This document shows, piece by piece, positions 53,979 to 64,000 of a stretch of DNA of 64,000 nt. The DNA is from Tieghemiomyces parasiticus (Eukaryota; Kickxellomycota; Dimargaritomycetes; Dimargaritales; Dimargaritaceae). The DNA lies in assembly GCA_027575765.1 (NCBI GenBank), contig JANBPT010000024.1, positions 46,999 to 110,998 on the forward strand, written 5' to 3'. A program made the position numbers and the translations under genes. The notes under the pieces were generated by a model. The model was given only the letters and a program-made list of their open reading frames with translations. It was not told the DNA's origin and searched no databases. Numbering within the stretch: position 1 is the first letter of the stretch; each line of letters begins with the position of its first letter.

Positions 53979-55361
53979 CTAACTGGACAGCGCATCCTGG
54001 CTCTCCTCAATACACCGCATGCAACGGCAGTGGAAATGGTAAGTGGCGAATAACCGTTCCTGGCGCTCGTCAACCGACTCATCGGGATCGTTACCGTAAT
54101 AGATACACAGTTCCTCTCCGACCACAATGGGACGCGTCGTAACGTACTCGAAGTGAGGGCCACTGGAAACTTTTAGGACATTGAACGCGCACGCGTGATT
54201 GAAAAAACAGGCCTTGGGGAATACGCCGTAGCCAACGAGCTCAGTGGCAGTGGCGTCCCAGTACCCGAAGGCGTTGGCCCGTTCGCGATATAAAATGTGA
54301 TCGAAGAGCGCGCGGGGGAGGCTTTCCTTCGTTAGGAACGCCTGCGCGCCGTCGCCACTCGGCGCGGATAGCACGATTTGTAGTACGGTAAAGAGGTAAT
54401 CGTCAACCCGACGCTGGGCGTAGAGCTCAGCCAACGCGGGAACTCGAAGGGCCGCGGATCCCGTGAGGGCGGCGGTGGCGGCGTAGATACCCGCACAGGT
54501 CTGCATCAGCTCATAGTCCGACCAGCTAGGGTCATCAAGCGCGAGTGGGTCGGCATAACTAACTTCCGACGGTAACCCGGATCCACTGGCAACTGTCATG
54601 GCCAGTAGTGCGGGTAGCGGCTCCGCCGCGACGATGAGGCTCGCCGGGTGTGCTGCGAGCCGATGGCGTTCCACTAGACAGCGGGTGATAAAGCGCAGAT
54701 GATCGAGGTGGGACTTGGAAAGTTCAACCGGCAGCTCGACCGTGGTCTCGGATTTGTTACCCATTGGCTTCCAGCGTTGGGCCGGTTGCCGGCGGACGCG
54801 GGGCCATACTTCACGTAATCGTTGCCACAACGGACAGCAAAGGTTGTGAACCTCGGCGTCGGATAGTTGGCAAGTGGTGTCGCAGTAGTAGACGTACTGG
54901 CAGGCGTCACAGCGTAAAGTTAATTTCAGTCCAGTTCGGAAGCACGCGGCGCAGCAGTTCTGTTTTGTTTTGGGATTGAAAAGTGGATCGATGGGTCCCA
55001 CCTCCCCCCCCCAAAAAAAAGGGGGGGTGAGAATCGAAGAGTCGTTCGTAATTTGATTATGGGTTAGCGAGTGTGTTACCCTGGTGAGCTACCAAGAGAA
55101 GAAGAATGGAGATTGGGAGTGGCTTGGTATGAGGGCTTCCTACTCCTTTCGGCGGTCACTTACCTTGAGCCAGTCGAACGCCACAACGTTAGCAAACGCC
55201 CGGCTGCGCAGGATCACTGTACCTGCGGGAATAGACTGTAGGGCCATTACGCCACGGCCACGGTCCTCCCAGCGTACGATAGCAGTACTCGGACCCTCCC
55301 GCTGCAGCTCTTCAACTGTCGGGAAATTGGTAGTGAATGTGCTGTGGATGGCGACGGTCAT
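53979..55361 (-). CDS. SET and MYND domain protein, SMYD-type lysine methyltransferase (406 aa)
   Basis: Two exons, 55361..55164 and 55001..53979, joined in phase 0. The first exon has the SET N-lobe (PSTAIVRWEDRGRGVMALQS, then GTVILRSRAFANVV). The second opens with a MYND zinc finger at about 83-122: CAAC, CDAC, CDTTC and HNLCC supply the ligands. The C-terminal part has the SET core, with NHACAFN at about 333-339 where most family members have NHSCxPN, and GEELCIYYG. A Cys-rich post-SET segment (CRCMRC) and an SSDA-type tail follow. The split SET with inserted MYND is the SMYD signature. Substrate (histone or other protein) cannot be told. The donor is GTAAGT. The acceptor is unusual: AG directly follows a run of nine Gs preceded by eight Ts and seven Cs. 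Confidence 0.88.
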
Positions 55362-56814
55362 GGTGAAGGAAACAGAACGAACCGGATGGGGAGGATGCCA
55401 AGGACAGAGCGGTAGAGTTTTTGTCGGAAGTAAAGAGCCCTCCCTTGCGTCAAACCGACGTGCGCTTAGATTATTTTGGCTTTTATTTTTCTATAAAAAA
55501 ATGCCAGCCGACGAGCGAGAGGTACCTCTCCCCCCCTCCCGCTCTCGCAGTTTACAACGGAAGGAAGCGTGCTACTTCAGCCACAGCATGGGATGCAAGT
55601 TTTTTTTTACCCCTTCATGCACGTGGTGTTTGGACTGAACTTAACGCCGGCCAATTGACTAAAAATGGCACCCAAACGCCGATTTGGCACAGGGCACAAC
55701 CGGTTCTGTCCAATTCGACTTATTTCACTCGCCCGTTTTGCCAAATTTGTTAGTCCCACGGAGCGTAAAAAGGGAAAAGTTGGCCCACTCTAATAGTCCC
55801 AACGAAACGATATCTTTTTTTAAAAAAAAATCACGCATAGTAACGTGGGGAAAATCGGGGGGGGGGAGAAAAATGACCGATCCAGCGGGCCATAGTTGAG
55901 CTTTAGAAACCCTTCACTGCAGGGACCCTACAGTGAGAGAATGTAGCGTGGAAAGGTAACGGTACGGTACCTACAACCTAAACTCTAGGTGGGTAAAGGT
56001 CTACCACAGACGCGACAAGACTTAGTCGTGAGATCAATGTACGATACGGGGTGGCTAGAGCGCGCCCCGAACGCGGATTCGGAATCCGAGTCCATACAGT
56101 CAGCGATAGCAAACGGTAATTAGGCGAAGCGGCCAGGGCCTTTGTTTACGCTATCGTCGTGGGGCAACCTAGTCATGGAGCCCTTTCGCGAAAAAAATAA
56201 AAATAAAAAGGAGGAGGAGGAAATCAAAATAAAATAAAATAACAAAGCCACACACTAACACGCATCTAAGACGAGAAGCGACTATGACAAGACAAGATGG
56301 GCACAGGGTCGTTTCGGAAGCACGGACCGGAACTAAAGAAGGAAAAATGGCTTCCGGGTTGGTTGCACCGTCACAGTTGGCGATAGGAGTAGGTGCGCCT
56401 TCCTCTTCCTTTCGCCGTCTCCTAAGTGAGAGTGGCGGGTTTACATGTGAAGAAACGAGCGATGGAGCGCCGACGGGCCAAGTTGTATCATCCGAGATAT
56501 AAACAGCGACCAGCCACCCCACCCCCACCCCGGGCCCTTCCCACTCTCCCTCCACCCCGCCTTTTACAGGGTTAACTGCATTTATGTTGTAGCACCCAAA
56601 CGTCATGTAAGGCGAATTGTACGTTCCGCTGGCCTAAGCCAGAACCGCCCCCCCCATTTCTATATTTTCCTCCATACTGTCGACGATTTATTTATCCACA
56701 TTCCACAGGTCCATTCTGCCGATCCGCCTGCTCTGCCTATTAATCACCAGAGCTGTTTTACTGTGCGATATTCTTCTTTCTTGTTAAAAAAAAAGGTGTT
56801 ATTATCTACTTGTC
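55362..56814. other. Intergenic region rich in homopolymer runs
   Basis: No supportable gene. It has T and A runs (around 55,590, 55,815-55,830 and 56,190-56,240, the last AAAATAAAAT-like), a G run of ten at 55,857-55,866, and a C-rich patch near 56,520. It includes the upstream region of the SMYD-like gene on the left and of the next gene on the right. Confidence 0.45.
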
Positions 56815-57243
56815 ATGAATCTTTCAATGTGGACACTCGCTGTCATGAGCTGCTTTCTCGCGCTCTCCACGTCAAGCTATGCCCAGCCAGTTTATCCCAG
56901 TCCCCGCCGCCACTACCGCGGTAACGTCGAGCCACCACGTCCTAGCTACCTAGACCGCATCAGCCCTATCCTAAGCCAGGGTCTACGCAGTGTCACTCGA
57001 GTGGCGGTAGGCAGTGTGCGCGGTGCAGTCATGGGCGCTAAATTGGGCTACCAGGGTAGCAGCTATTCATCACCGGAACGCAAGCCCGGTGTAGAGGCCG
57101 ATACAGCCCGAGCGGTGAAACACTGCCTCGGGGCAAGTACGCTGTGCGCGGTCATAGGCGGAGCGGCTGGGATGGTAGAGCATTATATCCAGGACTATAA
57201 TCCACCACGCGAGATGTCTAATAGGCAGCGCTGGAAACGGTAG
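56815..57243 (+). CDS. Small secreted or membrane-inserted protein with a glycine-zipper-like segment (142 aa)
   Basis: Single exon. It starts with a signal peptide (MNLSMWTLAVMSCFLALSTS, cleavage likely after SYA at about residue 23). The mature part begins with a Pro/Arg-rich segment (QPVYPSPRRHYRGNVEPPRP). Two small-residue-rich stretches follow: RVAVGSVRGAVMGAKLGYQG at about 62-81, and LCAVIGGAAGMVEHY at about 107-121. Their G-x3-G-like spacing resembles glycine zippers that pack in membranes. Two cysteines (LGASTLC and HCLG) may form a disulphide. The end is basic (NRQRWKR). I do not recognise the family. Coding status rests on the signal peptide and the composition; confidence is moderate. 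Confidence 0.6.
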   Translation: MNLSMWTLAVMSCFLALSTSSYAQPVYPSPRRHYRGNVEPPRPSYLDRISPILSQGLRSVTRVAVGSVRGAVMGAKLGYQGSSYSSPERKPGVEADTARAVKHCLGASTLCAVIGGAAGMVEHYIQDYNPPREMSNRQRWKR

Positions 57244-57773
57244 AGTAGTCGTTATCTGAAGCTCCTTCTGGTACAAAAGTAATTAACCAAAAAAAATTGG
57301 GGTGTATTGTGTTTTTTTTTAATAAAAGGACAAATTTCAAATTAAACTTCAATGCTATACGTAGTAGGCTGACAATGTAATCTATAACTTAGACCGGTAC
57401 GCCGGGTATTGATAAATCGCGACCAGAAATGCCGGCTTGCAATTGCTGTAGTGGTAGAGTTGTCAAAGGAGGCCAGGGTTGCTGTTGTTGCGAAACGTTT
57501 CGGGTTGTCTGCACACGTTAATGCCTTCGCCTCTCTTGCGCTACACAGCGAACCGTACATATCGAAGGTCGGGCCGATTTTGTCCCTGCAAAATGTACAC
57601 ACATTGGATGGCCAAGTCAATTCCCAAACGTATTTGCACTCCTTTAGGCCCGCCCCGCCCCCGCTTTCCTCCCCCGGTGCCTGTTCATTGCATTACTTAC
57701 CCAACAGAAATCGTACTGCCTTCCCAGCTGCCATAACCTCTCACCTTCCCTCGCATCCCATTCCGTCGATACC
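57244..57773. other. Intergenic region
   Basis: Contains an AATAAA (57,320-57,326, in tttaataaaagg) about 80 bases after the preceding stop, a plausible polyadenylation signal for the small secreted protein gene. Frames on both strands across 57,340-57,620 look protein-like but lack motifs. The last 100 bases are pyrimidine-rich and probably the leader of the Dad1 gene. Confidence 0.45.
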
Positions 57774-58287
57774 ATGTCTAGTGCCGAGAGCCAGCGGCTA
57801 TTCGAGCGGGAACGCGACCATCTTGTCTATGAGATCTCGCAGGTAAGCCGAATGGGACCTCAACTGCGCCCTCTCAGAACGCAGCCACTCCTTCACCTCC
57901 TCCAGCTCCGCACGAGAAGGGCTGGTTTTGATCCCGGACTCTTCAGAATCCTCTTCCCCTCCCCCCCCCTCACAGGGCCGGACATTCGCATCGATGGACG
58001 ACCTGCGAACCGTCAGACTAACGCCCTGACCATCCTGCGTATCGCCTTGGACCCACTGCCCTGTTTCTACGGAACCACGCATGCCACGTACGGCCCCCCC
58101 CCGGAATGGATAGAACATGAACAAGCTGACAACCAACCTGGCCCTGCTCAACCGTAACCTCCAGGAGGTCAATGCGCTGGGTGGCACCATGGAACAGACC
58201 GCGGATGTTTGGCGCACGTTCCACCAGCAGATCGTAGATACGGCGCTGCCCACATCGATGGATGGGACGGAGGCCGAGGAGATGTGA
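57774..58287 (+). CDS. DAD1: DASH/Dam1 complex subunit Dad1 (80 aa)
   Basis: Two exons, 57774..57842 and 58114..58287, joined in phase 0 over a 271-nt intron (donor GTAAGC, acceptor gatag). The first exon gives MSSAESQRLFERERDHLVYE then ISQ. The second gives NMNKLTTNLALLNRNLQEVN, then GGTMEQTADVWRTFHQQI and a short acidic tail (GTEAEEM). The F-E-x-E-R-D-x-L-x-x-E-I motif, the N-x-N-x-LNRxLE helix and the closing E...A..W..F segment are the Dad1 family signature, and the length is normal. Dad1 is an obligate subunit of the fungal outer-kinetochore ring that couples chromosomes to microtubule ends. The family is restricted to fungi and some other eukaryotes. Confidence 0.85.
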
Positions 58288-60637
58288 CCGGCTTAACCCT
58301 TAAAACTTCGGCTGATGTATGTTAACCACTGTAATGTCTAGTAGGTTTAGGAGTAAGAGGGCCTGAATCGATGAGATACTCGGGCAGGTTTCAGCACTAC
58401 TACCTGATTATATATACTCCCTTTCTCTATCGCTCCTTTCCCGCCTCTCTCCCTCGTCACTTTCGCGAAGGGGAAGCCGATTAAGATTCTTACACAATAT
58501 ACAATGTATTCTACGTGATGACCTTTACCGAACTCTATGCGGTTGCCACATTGTGTGCAGCGGCTTTTTAATCCATACTCAACGGATTAGCTTCATTCGC
58601 ATACAATAAGGAATAAAAACCCTTACCCGTTATTCTAATGACCCAGTACTAACAAAAGATATACTCATTGGCGCATTGCCCCAGCGTATCATCAATTGCT
58701 GCGACGTTAAAACCAGCACCAAATCCACTGTGTTCAAGATAGCCGCATGAAGTGACACGCTTGTCCGTGAAAACCTGCCACTGAAACTCATTTTTAGTTG
58801 GAGAGGAGGGGGGAGGAGAAAAAAGGCGGCGGAGGAGAGTGCTTCATCCTTCCCGGTCCGTTGAGAAGCCATGAGCGACCAACAATCATGGTGATGGGGC
58901 TTGGTGTGCCTTTCAGAAAGAACTACTCAACGTCTCGGGTTTTGGATCCGCATGGCTGGCTTTCCCTATGGCCCAAATTGCGCGGCGCAGGTAAACGAAA
59001 AGGAGCGGATAGAGTTTTGCTACAAGGTTGTTATCATGTCTCCCACTGTGATGGTAGGAGGGGGGATATGGGACTGTACATGTGCGAGGAGATGATGGGT
59101 GGAAGGTAAGCTTGAATCATAAGAAGTAGTTGCCCGCCGTTAGCCCGGTGGTACCCTGAGACTGGTGTAAATACATCAGCCCGGCCATAACACTGAATGT
59201 TATCGGAGAATGGGGATGTATTGGGTGGGGGGATAGGGATTATGAGTACGTACGATAAGACAACACTGTACTGGCCTGGGCCGTCTGTCTACTTTCAGAA
59301 ACACTTATAAGGCTGGGAAACTAGAGTATCTAATCAACTCAACACAGTGCACCCCTGCCGACCCCACTTTGCCTTCTATTTTACTATTTGATTCATTGTG
59401 GCGAAGTATGGCTACAGAGGTCAGTCGGCGTCATTTACAGTGTTGCTCATTTTATACCCATTTCCTCTACCCTAAAACGGGGGGTTTTTTGACGCTTTTT
59501 AAGATCCGTGGGCGCGGCCGTCATGGGTATTCTCACGGCCTAGAGGAATATTGGTGAGGATCACCTGAGGGAGAAGAGAGGTAGACAGTCATGCGCGAAA
59601 CATGCTGTATTAGGCATCGAGATTGAAGGTACAACGTTGGCAAGAAGGGATGGCCACTCATGCTCCCATGTCCAGCCCCCTGATGAAGAATAAGACCAGG
59701 GAGGTCAGACTTAATAGACCATTCGAGTAAACCTGTATTAGGATGGAATGACCGACTATAAGGGCAGAAACAACCTGCGTGTATGAGAAACGGTGCGAAC
59801 TAGTGAGCGGTTCTGTTGGGGACAAGTGCTACCGTTCATTAGGATATTAGTATGCCGGGGGGCACGGAGTGGTATCTCCATGGCTGACTATGTCCACACG
59901 GTCTGATTGATGCGAACCGCATGACTCCTGCAGAAACCATTCCCGTATGGTCTAATCGCCAAAAAAAAAAAAAAGCGCGGCGCGCGTGACCCGAGCTCAT
60001 TTACTGCAGTCTGACCACCGAAAACCACGCCAGCTGGATGGCGGCCTCTGCCATACTGTTGTCTAGTCCCTGACACTGTCACGCGGCGAGAAAATACAAT
60101 AAAATAAGAGGGGTGGGATATGAATCTCGTCAATAGAAGCGGCGTAGGCAAGGGCGGTGTCGGTCGGCAGAACGAGACCTTAAGCTAATATTGCTACTAA
60201 AGACACGGCAATCACAGTTCTTTATCATTCTAGCTGAGGCTGGCCGCTAGCACGGGGTAAGATTAAGATCGCTTTTTGGTGCACCATTCTGGGCCATATC
60301 AGCCATCAATAGATACTCGGCCTATAGTTGCCGACACCATAGGCCAGCTAACCCGGCCGTGCAGTGACAATAGATCTATAGAGCCAAGGCACGCGTGGCT
60401 CGTCTTCAAGTAATGACTTTAGCCGACATAACCAAACACGTTTCGGGTTCCAAATGCAGAAAGTATTACGCGGTTTCTAGTGTATTCCACCAATTGCACG
60501 TCTAGCGGGAGCCGATCACCACAGGAGCCACTGGCGATCGTATTCCGTCCATCTTCTACTGGCGTATCCGTTTCAGTTACCCACAGCTGAACGGGAGATG
60601 CTGCTTGCTTCTGGCAAGTTGGGGAGATCGGTCTAAT

Positions 60638-60658
60638 GAGAGAGAGAGAGAGAGAGAG
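60638..60658. repeat. GA microsatellite
   Basis: Uninterrupted GA dinucleotide run of about 21 bases in the gene-poor region. Confidence 0.9.
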
Positions 60659-62396
60659 GGAAAGAATGGGCCCAATAATCGCCCGTCGTCAGCAACTGTC
60701 TGTTATTTAGACACCGCGCCAGTACTTTCAGTCCCAGTTTCGAGGATTTAGTGACTTGGGCCAGCTTCAGGATTATAACTATTTCTATTTACACATCCGT
60801 TGCCCGTCATCTTACACCTACTATCCGATCGCTCCGCCTGAAAGAAGGTATCCAGTGCTAGTTTCTTTTTACCTTCTTTTTGGAGAGGGGAACCACCGGC
60901 GGCCTTGATGACGGCAGTGATGACGAACGATTGATGTAAGTCGCAAGGACCCTTTCTAGGTGACGCGGAAGTCAGTCTGCAGCTGCGCATCTGTATGACC
61001 AGCCACAGCTCTTGCAAGGGGGCAGTTACCAAGGGAGGATCCGACACTATTTCCAGGGGAAATGTCTGATGGCTGTTGGGGGGGGGTCAATTCCAGAGGT
61101 ATATTCCATTGCTCTGAAAATTACGACATGCTTGAAATTGTGGCTCGGTGCAGCGGGGCCTTCCGGTCGATCGATTTTTATTTATTTATTTTTCGAGTTG
61201 GTTATGGGAACAATGTGCACAAAGATAATCAGTTACGCTTAACTGAGGGGGGTGTCCCGTCCGGTTTTGCTAGTCTCTTTAGCTGTGCCAAGCTACTTAT
61301 CCGCTCCTTCGAGCTCAACGGGGGACTTGGGGGCCCCGTTCAGATCCAGGAGCATAGAGTAAATCTCACCGATAGGCACCTCCCAACCAATAACGTATTC
61401 GGAGTTTGGCACTTGCCTTTATTCAAGTCCGTGATCATTGGCGGCGCTCTATTGGCTGGTCTCGCCAGCATGCACAGCGGATCTAAACAACGCTGTGAAC
61501 CGTATGGGAAGTTAATCGCCAGGCTATGGTTTGTGTTCGGCCCAACTAGGCCTGGGTGGCCCAACGTTATTGGTTGGTACCGCAGGGGTTGTCGCCGCAG
61601 CGGTTCTGGAAAGATCGCTGCTCAGCCCTATTATTTTTCAGCCACGGAAACTGGTTACTACTGGCCAGCCGTCGCGTTGATGTGTAAGTAGCTGGCCGGT
61701 GGACAGGTGGACATTGGCACTCAGAGGCGAGGTGATATTCACATCAGGTAACGGTCGGGGTTCCGTCCGGAAAATCCCTATCTACCCGGCCGCGTCAACG
61801 TATACGTCTCCGCCGCATCAGAGTTATGTTGGTAACTAAAAATAAAGTAGAATAAAAAGACCTAAACCACGCCCGTTGATGTTGTTCGACGTAACACGAC
61901 TGGTGGGAGGATGGTGATAGGCGATTGGGCAGGCGGCCGGGCGTCAAATGTTGGGAGGGGGGTTAGTCGATCTAGGTAGTAGGTCCTCATCGGGGCAATG
62001 CATGCGCTAGCAAAACCTATATCGCTGCGAAAAGATGCTTAGCTGGCAAAGGAGATGGCAGTATCTCAATGGCGAAACTTGTGGCCGCCACCCCCGCAGT
62101 CCGGCTGTCGCAAACACTCACTGCCGCTGGCGTCATATGCTAGACGCATTGGACACCGACACGGTTGTGTTTGGAGAGCGGGAGTATTGGCAACCCGTCC
62201 CCTGCCCCCTTCTGGGAGTTCCGGCCAACAGCCACTGTGCCCGGCGATGTACGGAAGGTGCACGGACGGCGTTGAATCGACAGTCGGCTGGGGTGTACAC
62301 GCACACAGGGCCCTTGGAGGGTCCCTCCCCGCTCGTTCATCTTCCCAGAGTGCGGACACACCGCTTCTGGGTACACATAAACAACTGACGCGAAGG

Positions 62397-62398
<2 letters not shown>

Positions 62399-62438
<40 letters not shown>
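62399..62438. repeat. AC microsatellite, about 20 units
   Basis: Uninterrupted AC repeat of 40 bases. The long Val-Cys repeats in the antisense frames are products of this repeat and not a protein. Confidence 0.97.
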
Positions 62439-62440
<2 letters not shown>

Positions 62441-63277
62441 ACACTGTTCCTCCACGAAGTCAGCCCTCGGTCATCCCGCACCCCCGCTCTTGTCCACACT
62501 CAAAGTAAAATTGCGATGTAGCGCCAGCTGTACAATACTGTACACGGGCGGGATGGAGGCGCCTAGACTAACGCACTGGAAGTCACACGGCCGCCCGGAT
62601 TTCTGACGGAGGGATGAGGGTGTATGGCCTTATCTGGGCATACTCCGGCGTCGAAGCGTTGGATGTCTTTCCACGTAGCCACACTGCACATTCCCTGACT
62701 TGTGTTCGCCGATTGCCCAAATGGGCCGCGCAATGGGCGACCGCTGGATAAAGCCGACGTGTCTGGGATGGTTAACTGGCCAGGGCGCTAAACCAGGCGG
62801 AGGGCGAGGGGAAGGGGGCTGGCCTAGATGCAAGGACGTCAGGAAAGCAGGGCGCTAGTGCGGGCCGGGATCAGGCGCTAGACCAGGGCGGTGCAGCTAT
62901 CGAGCACGGCCAAGCCGGCCGGAGCTGTCATTTCCACTTCCCAGACATGGGCAGTAGAGCTGGCAGGGCTGGGGGCACGGGGGCGGCGGCGAGAAGGCCA
63001 GAGGCGGCGGGCTCGCCATCAGCGCAACGTGTCGGCCGTCTGCCGTGTCCCCCACCCACACATCCCCCCATTGACCACCGGCGCCGCTGCGCATCGAATT
63101 CTACGGGCACCTTTTTCTTAGATACGGTTCCTCATCACGACCCATCAATTCCCCCTGGCTCGGTTCCCCTCCTCCTCTTTTTTTTCTTGGGCATTATGGT
63201 GTCGTACTTGTGACACTGTTCCCCTGGCCTATCCATCCGTAACGGATTCCCATCATGGCATCTACTTTGTTTACCGT

Positions 63278-63577
63278 TTGCGGTCAAGCGGGGATTGGCC
63301 AGACCAGGCCGCCTGTCGTGGGTCAGTTTCAGATGCGGGGAATTTTTTTTCTTTGGGGTGGGAGATGGGGGATGGGTTGCGGACGCAACGGCTGCGAGAG
63401 ACAATGGCGAAACAGATCTGGCCGGAAGCCTTAGGCGAACGGTACGGGAGTGCGACGGATCGGCGTGTTGCCCGCCGCCTGGCTGAGATGGCTCCTTGGC
63501 ACACACCAGTCCTTTTCTTTCGGGAACCAATCGCTGCCCGCACCGCCGGCCGATATGCTTGGGCGCGGGCAGGATAA
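63278..63577 (+). CDS. Possible C-terminal exon of an unknown gene
   Basis: The frame from about 63,390 to the TAA at 63577 has a coherent protein-like reading: RLRETMAKQIWPEALGERYG then HTPVLFFREPIAARTAGRYA and a short basic end. It contains no domain I recognise and I cannot find the preceding exon. It may be the 3' end of a small basic protein, perhaps mitochondrial, or chance. Confidence 0.25.
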   Translation: MRSSGDWPDQAACRGSVSDAGNFFSLGWEMGDGLRTQRLRETMAKQIWPEALGERYGSATDRRVARRLAEMAPWHTPVLFFREPIAARTAGRYAWARAG

Positions 63578-63587
63578 GCCGGACTAG

Positions 63588-64000
63588 GGCAAGGCGGCGC
63601 GGGGCCGTGGCGTAGCCAGACTGGGGGCTGTCAGGCCGGCCCGATCCGTTGGACGGGCGTCACCTGTAGGCAGACCGGCAGCATCTCCAATGACACTCCG
63701 CCTTGACCTGCATTGCTCGCCGTGCTGCTATGCGGATAGAAAATGCGGTGTGGCCAGCTATTATGTGGGCGTGGCATAGCGATCTTGTGCACCGTAGGAC
63801 TCGCCCCTCCCGCCCCGCAACCTACGTCCCGCCCCCGCACCAAGCTTACAACTGGTGCCCGTCGCCTCCCTTCCAATGCAACGGCGATGTGGGTCGGGTT
63901 GCGCGTCGACGGTATCGTCACCGCCACAAGTCCGTTTCCGAGCTGGCCTCGGCCGCTACGCCCATTGCAGTCGCCGCCACAGATTACGTGACGCCCCCCC
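63588..64000 (-). CDS. 3' part of a minus-strand gene entering from the right edge, weakly RCC1-like
   Basis: An exon reading leftward from the window edge to 63850 encodes VICGGDCNGRSGRGQLGNGL then VAVTIPSTRNPTHIAVALEG, ending at donor GTAAGC in phase 0. GRGQLGNG followed by a V.V.. strand resembles one RCC1-type blade, but a single blade is weak evidence. An acceptor ccgcatag near 63,734 would lead to a last exon. In phase 0 this ends at a TAG near 63,588; a neighbouring frame instead ends at 63,631. I cannot decide between them. Function is not assigned. Confidence 0.3.

Larger units (their letters stand above)
58288..63277. other. Five-kilobase gene-poor region with simple repeats
   Basis: I see no supportable gene. 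The longest frame (61062..61691 plus, 209 codons) has no motif, no homologue I recall and local overlap with other frames, and could be open by chance. A poly-A run lies at 59,961-59,974, a GA repeat at 60,638-60,658 and an AC repeat at 62,399-62,438. Short frames at 58,800-59,110 and 62,035-62,388 are not supported. Confidence 0.4.

Noticed and set aside
61062..61691. A 209-codon plus-strand frame as a gene
   Set aside because: No motif, no start or splice support; a frame this long is plausible by chance in a window of this size.
62066..62499. Minus-strand frames with long Val-Cys repeats
   Set aside because: They are translations of the AC microsatellite at 62,399-62,438.
1..64000. CRISPR arrays, bacterial operons or ribosome binding sites
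   Set aside because: No regularly spaced direct repeats; introns, nuclear-type tRNAs and gene content are eukaryotic.

Overview
The window looks like nuclear DNA of an early-diverging filamentous fungus. I infer a Zoopagomycota-type lineage (Kickxellomycotina/Dimargaritales-like), not a named species. It carries a DASH complex Dad1 homologue, which is fungal. It also carries genes usually thin or missing in Dikarya (a WDR91-type protein, a WDR62/MAPKBP1-type protein, a DNAJC3/p58IPK-type protein). Coding sequence is GC-rich. Introns are numerous and mostly 70-310 nt, with GTAAGT-like donors, CTAAC-like branch sites and YAG or AAG acceptors. Two nuclear tRNA genes lack an encoded CCA.

Layout, left to right. 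1-765 (-): 3' part of an unknown acidic protein. 1723-2335 (+): an 86-residue single-pass mitochondrial-type protein whose first coding exon is only the ATG. 2796-4419 (-): proteasome subunit beta-1 (PRE3/PSMB6), six exons. 5428-7434 (-): two related small secreted-protein genes, both broken by TAG. 7.4-10.3 kb: no clear gene except an HTH-like relic. 10332-12002 (-): ER co-chaperone with TPR and J domain. 13674-17385 (+): WDR91-like protein, 13 exons. 17757-18233 (-): SUMO E2 UBC9. 18.6-22.2 kb: visibly AT-rich island with tRNA-Leu(TAA) and tRNA-Ser(CGA). 22243-23379 (-): disordered protein. 23.4-28.4 kb: gene-poor. 28390-29361 (+): Ser-rich type I membrane protein of Mid2/Wsc sensor type. 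30022-30814 (-): isochorismatase-fold hydrolase.

32446-36792 (+): WDR62/MAPKBP1-like WD-repeat protein, four exons. 38502-48215 (+): giant PH-BEACH-WD40 protein of 3237 residues in one uninterrupted frame. 49633-51470 (-): Asa1/GNB1L-like WD protein, six exons. This gene shares a 248-bp bidirectional upstream region with 51719-53800 (+), a PPR-like mitochondrial protein. 53979-55361 (-): SMYD-type SET/MYND protein. 56815-57243 (+): small secreted or membrane protein. 57774-58287 (+): DASH subunit Dad1. 58.3-64 kb: mostly gene-poor, with microsatellites and uncertain coding scraps at the right edge.

There is no operon-like organisation. Functional themes are endolysosomal traffic (WDR91, BEACH), proteostasis (PRE3, p58IPK, UBC9), TOR/ASTRA chaperoning (Asa1) and mitosis (Dad1, WDR62-like). 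Exon joins were read by hand from splice signals and checked for phase. I had no alignments or transcript data.
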